A stretch of 64,000 nt of DNA. Origin: Janthinobacterium saanense. Lineage in GTDB: Bacteria; Pseudomonadota; Gammaproteobacteria; Burkholderiales; Burkholderiaceae_D. Shown here one piece after another: positions 61,786 to 64,000 of the stretch. The notes beneath the pieces are model-generated. The model did not search any database and was not told where the DNA came from. It saw only the letters and a list, made by a program, of their open reading frames with translations. Numbering within the stretch: the stretch's first letter is position 1; each line of letters starts with the position of its first letter. Position numbers and translations under genes: made by a program. The stretch lies in assembly GCF_014200675.1 (NCBI RefSeq), contig NZ_JACHCI010000002.1:372001-436000 (forward strand). The letters run 5' to 3'.

Positions 61786-64000
61786 ATGGCCCTGGCATTT
61801 TCGTCCAAGCACCGTGTCTTGCCTGCCGTGGCCCTGTGCGCCATTTTGCTGCCGGGCATGTTGACGGCCTGCCACGGCACGCAAAATAGCGACAGCCTGC
61901 TGGCCGACGCGCAGCAATACCGCCAGAAAGGCGAGGCGCGGGCCGCCATCATCCAGCTCAAAAACGTTTTACAGAAAGACCCGGAAAACAGCCAGGCGCG
62001 CCTGTTGCTGGGCGATATCTATATCGAAACGGGCGAAGTGCTGTCGGCCGAAAAAGAGCTGCGCAAGGCAAAATCGCTGGGCGTGCCGGCCACGCAAGTC
62101 ATGCCCTTGCTGGGCAAGACCTGGCTGATGCAGGGGCAATTCGAGAAAGTCCTGAGCGACTTGCCGGACGACCCCGCGCAGCCGCAGCCTATCCTGGCCC
62201 TGCGCGGCGACGCCCTGCTGGCGCTGGGGCGTCAGGATGAAGCGCGCGCACTGTATCAGCGCATGCTGCAAGCGCAGCCCGCACAAGCCGATGCCCTGCT
62301 GGGCCTGGCGCGCATCGCCGCGCTGGACCAGCAATTGCCGCAAGCCGAGTTGCTGATCGCGCAAGCCTTGAAACACAGTCCGGCCAATCTGGAAGCCTTG
62401 CGTCTGTCGGGCGACCTGCTGCGCCTGCAAGGCAAACCTGACGAGGCCCGCAAGGCCTACGCACACATCACCACGCTCAAGCCTGCCGATACGCAAGCCC
62501 ATATCGACCTGGCCAATCTCGACATCGAGCAAGCGCGCTACAGCGAAGCGGGCGCGCAGCTGGCGGCGGCCCGCAAAACGGCGCCCAACAGCGTGGGCGT
62601 GCTGCAGGCGCAGGCGCTGCTCGATTTTCGCCAGGGCAAGAACAAGGCGGCGCTGGAAGCCTTGCAGCTGGTGCTCAAGGCGGCGCCCGAGCATATGCCG
62701 GCGCTGCTGCTGGCGGGCGCCGTGCAATTGGCGCTGGGATCGCCACAACTGGCGGAGAGCTATTTGCAACGATTTCTGGCCGTCTACCCCAAACATCTGT
62801 ATGCCAACAAGATGATGGCCTCGATCCAGCTGATGCGCGGCAATAGCGATGGGGCCATCGACTTGCTGATGCCGCTATTGCAAAGCAATCCCGACGATGT
62901 GGAACTGCTGTCGCTGGCCGGCGAGGCGCATTTGCGGGCCCGCCGCTACGACAAGGCCAGCGCCTACTTCGAAAAGGCCGCCCTGCTGGCGCCCGATACG
63001 GCCAGGCTGCATGCGGCGCTGGGCGTGAGCCGCCTGGGCATGGGCGAAAACGGGCGCGCCATCAATGAACTGGAACGCGCCACCATGCTCGATGGCAAAG
63101 CCCCGCAAGCGGGCACCATGCTGGTGATGACCTTGCTGCGCAACAAAGAAAATGCCAAGGCGCTGGCTGCCGTGCAAGCCATGGAAAAGCAGCAAGGCAG
63201 CAACCCTTTGCTGCTGAACCTGAAAGGCGGCGTGTATCTCGCCCAGCACGATTTGCCGGCCGCGCGCGCCGCCTTCGAACAGGCGCTGCGTTTGTCTCCC
63301 ACTTACCTGCCGGCATTGAGCAACCTGGCGCAGATCGACCTGGCCGAGAAACAGCCGGGACGGGCCAGGCAGCGTTTCGAGACGGCGCTGGCGAAAGATC
63401 CGAAAAATGCCGATCTCAGCGCCGCCCTGGCCAAGCTGGCGGCAGCGCAAGGTAAATTGGCCGAAGCGCAGCGCTGGCTGGAAAAAGCCCATGCAGACCA
63501 CCCGGACGCCGTGCCGCCGGCCCTGTTGCTGAGTAATTTCTACCTGCAGACGGGTGCGCCGCAAAAAGCGCTGGACCTGGCGCGCACCCTGCAAAGCGGC
63601 CACCCTGGCGACACCGATGCGCTGGCCTTGCGCGCCCAGGTGGAATACAGCGCGGGCCAGCCGCAGGCGGCGCTGGACAGTTATCTGCAACTGGCCAAGG
63701 TGCAAACCACGTCCGCGCCCCTGCAAATGCGTATTGCCAGCCTGCACCTGGCCTTGAACGACCATGCCAGCGCACTGCATGCCGTGAAGCGGGCACAGGT
63801 GCTGGACCCTGAGCTGCTCGACGCCCAGGTGGTCGAAGTGACCATGCAGCTGGCCTTGAACCGCCCGCGCGAAGCGCTGGCCGTGGCCCGCAAGGTGCAG
63901 CAGCAGCGGCCCAAACTGGCGGCCGGCTATAAACTCGAAGGCGATGTGCTGATGGCGCAAAACCAGCCGCAGCAGGCGTTCAAGCTGTACGAGCAAGCCT
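61786..64000 (+). CDS. PrsT-like TPR lipoprotein of PEP-CTERM systems (3' end outside the window)
   Basis: The first 738 residues of a long TPR protein, cut by the right edge. A signal peptide with lipobox (PGMLTAC, cysteine at about residue 29) precedes a series of TPR helices with 34-residue spacing, e.g. AAIIQLKNVLQKDPENSQAR, ALYQRMLQAQPAQADALLGL, AAFEQALRLSPTYLPALSNL. Sequence style and length match PrsT, the TPR lipoprotein associated with XrtA/PEP-CTERM exopolysaccharide export. The neighbouring epimerase and dehydrogenase support an exopolysaccharide locus extending to the right. CGGAGA precedes the ATG. Confidence 0.85.
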   Translation, partial: MALAFSSKHRVLPAVALCAILLPGMLTACHGTQNSDSLLADAQQYRQKGEARAAIIQLKNVLQKDPENSQARLLLGDIYIETGEVLSAEKELRKAKSLGVPATQVMPLLGKTWLMQGQFEKVLSDLPDDPAQPQPILALRGDALLALGRQDEARALYQRMLQAQPAQADALLGLARIAALDQQLPQAELLIAQALKHSPANLEALRLSGDLLRLQGKPDEARKAYAHITTLKPADTQAHIDLANLDIEQARYSEAGAQLAAARKTAPNSVGVLQAQALLDFRQGKNKAALEALQLVLKAAPEHMPALLLAGAVQLALGSPQLAESYLQRFLAVYPKHLYANKMMASIQLMRGNSDGAIDLLMPLLQSNPDDVELLSLAGEAHLRARRYDKASAYFEKAALLAPDTARLHAALGVSRLGMGENGRAINELERATMLDGKAPQAGTMLVMTLLRNKENAKALAAVQAMEKQQGSNPLLLNLKGGVYLAQHDLPAARAAFEQALRLSPTYLPALSNLAQIDLAEKQPGRARQRFETALAKDPKNADLSAALAKLAAAQGKLAEAQRWLEKAHADHPDAVPPALLLSNFYLQTGAPQKALDLARTLQSGHPGDTDALALRAQVEYSAGQPQAALDSYLQLAKVQTTSAPLQMRIASLHLALNDHASALHAVKRAQVLDPELLDAQVVEVTMQLALNRPREALAVARKVQQQRPKLAAGYKLEGDVLMAQNQPQQAFKLYEQA

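Noticed and set aside
1..64000. CRISPR arrays, rRNA, tRNA, insertion sequences
   Set aside because: No regularly spaced repeats, no rRNA-like conserved blocks, no cloverleaf with CCA-type end and no transposase were recognised on reading both strands.

Overview
This 64 kb window is GC-rich bacterial chromosome, densely coded on both strands. The gene content suggests a betaproteobacterium of the Oxalobacteraceae (Janthinobacterium, Duganella or Massilia type): a PrsT-like TPR lipoprotein of the kind found in PEP-CTERM exopolysaccharide loci, a PrkA-YeaH-SpoVR operon, an Anbu (proteasome-homologue) operon, several LysR regulators and a TonB siderophore receptor. This placement rests on gene content and codon style only. 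I see no rRNA, tRNA, CRISPR array or intact insertion sequence.

Layout. 1-15.8 kb holds transporters, acetyltransferases and regulators: two DHA2-type MFS pumps, two LysR, one MarR, a hotdog thioesterase, an acyltransferase 3, a tyrosine recombinase divergent from a KfrA-like coiled-coil protein, a VirK/YbjX protein, a serine beta-lactamase-like hydrolase, a zinc alcohol dehydrogenase and a CSS-EAL phosphodiesterase. 15.9-24.2 kb is the most unusual stretch. It carries a probable winged-helix regulator behind a repeated-half-site operator, two paralogous 205-residue proteins of unknown function, a strong hairpin, a 946-residue unrecognised protein, a phage tail-collar protein, a nitrilase-fold protein, a decayed glycosyltransferase remnant and a GH25 muramidase. 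No sheath, tube, baseplate or capsid gene is present, so it is neither a prophage nor a normal tailocin.

24.1-30.8 kb has ltrA, a D-2-hydroxyacid dehydrogenase, a small membrane-anchored protein divergent from a Fur-boxed TonB receptor, and an orphan histidine kinase. 30.9-36.6 kb is the ATP-grasp / alpha-E / transglutaminase / Anbu operon plus an alpha/beta hydrolase. Upstream lie a near-consensus sigma-54 promoter and an NtrC-type palindrome, which suggests nitrogen control. 36.7-43.1 kb is a metal (probably zinc) homeostasis cluster: a Zur-like regulator, a NiCoT-like transporter and two COG0523 GTPases face an ABC-FtsX-DUF3299-TlpA operon across a shared palindromic regulatory region.

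43.2-54.3 kb contains a diguanylate cyclase broken by an internal deletion, a CpdB-like 5'-nucleotidase lipoprotein, a Sel1-like lipoprotein, an SDR/TetR pair, a MocR-type regulator divergent from a GNAT acetyltransferase, a clade-3-type catalase, and a trypsin-like protease next to a stand-alone protein resembling its N-terminal region. 54.5-59.2 kb is the stress operon prkA-yeaH-spoVR. 59.2-64 kb has an epimerase/dehydrogenase pair for an acidic amino-sugar nucleotide and the start of a PrsT-like lipoprotein cut by the window edge.
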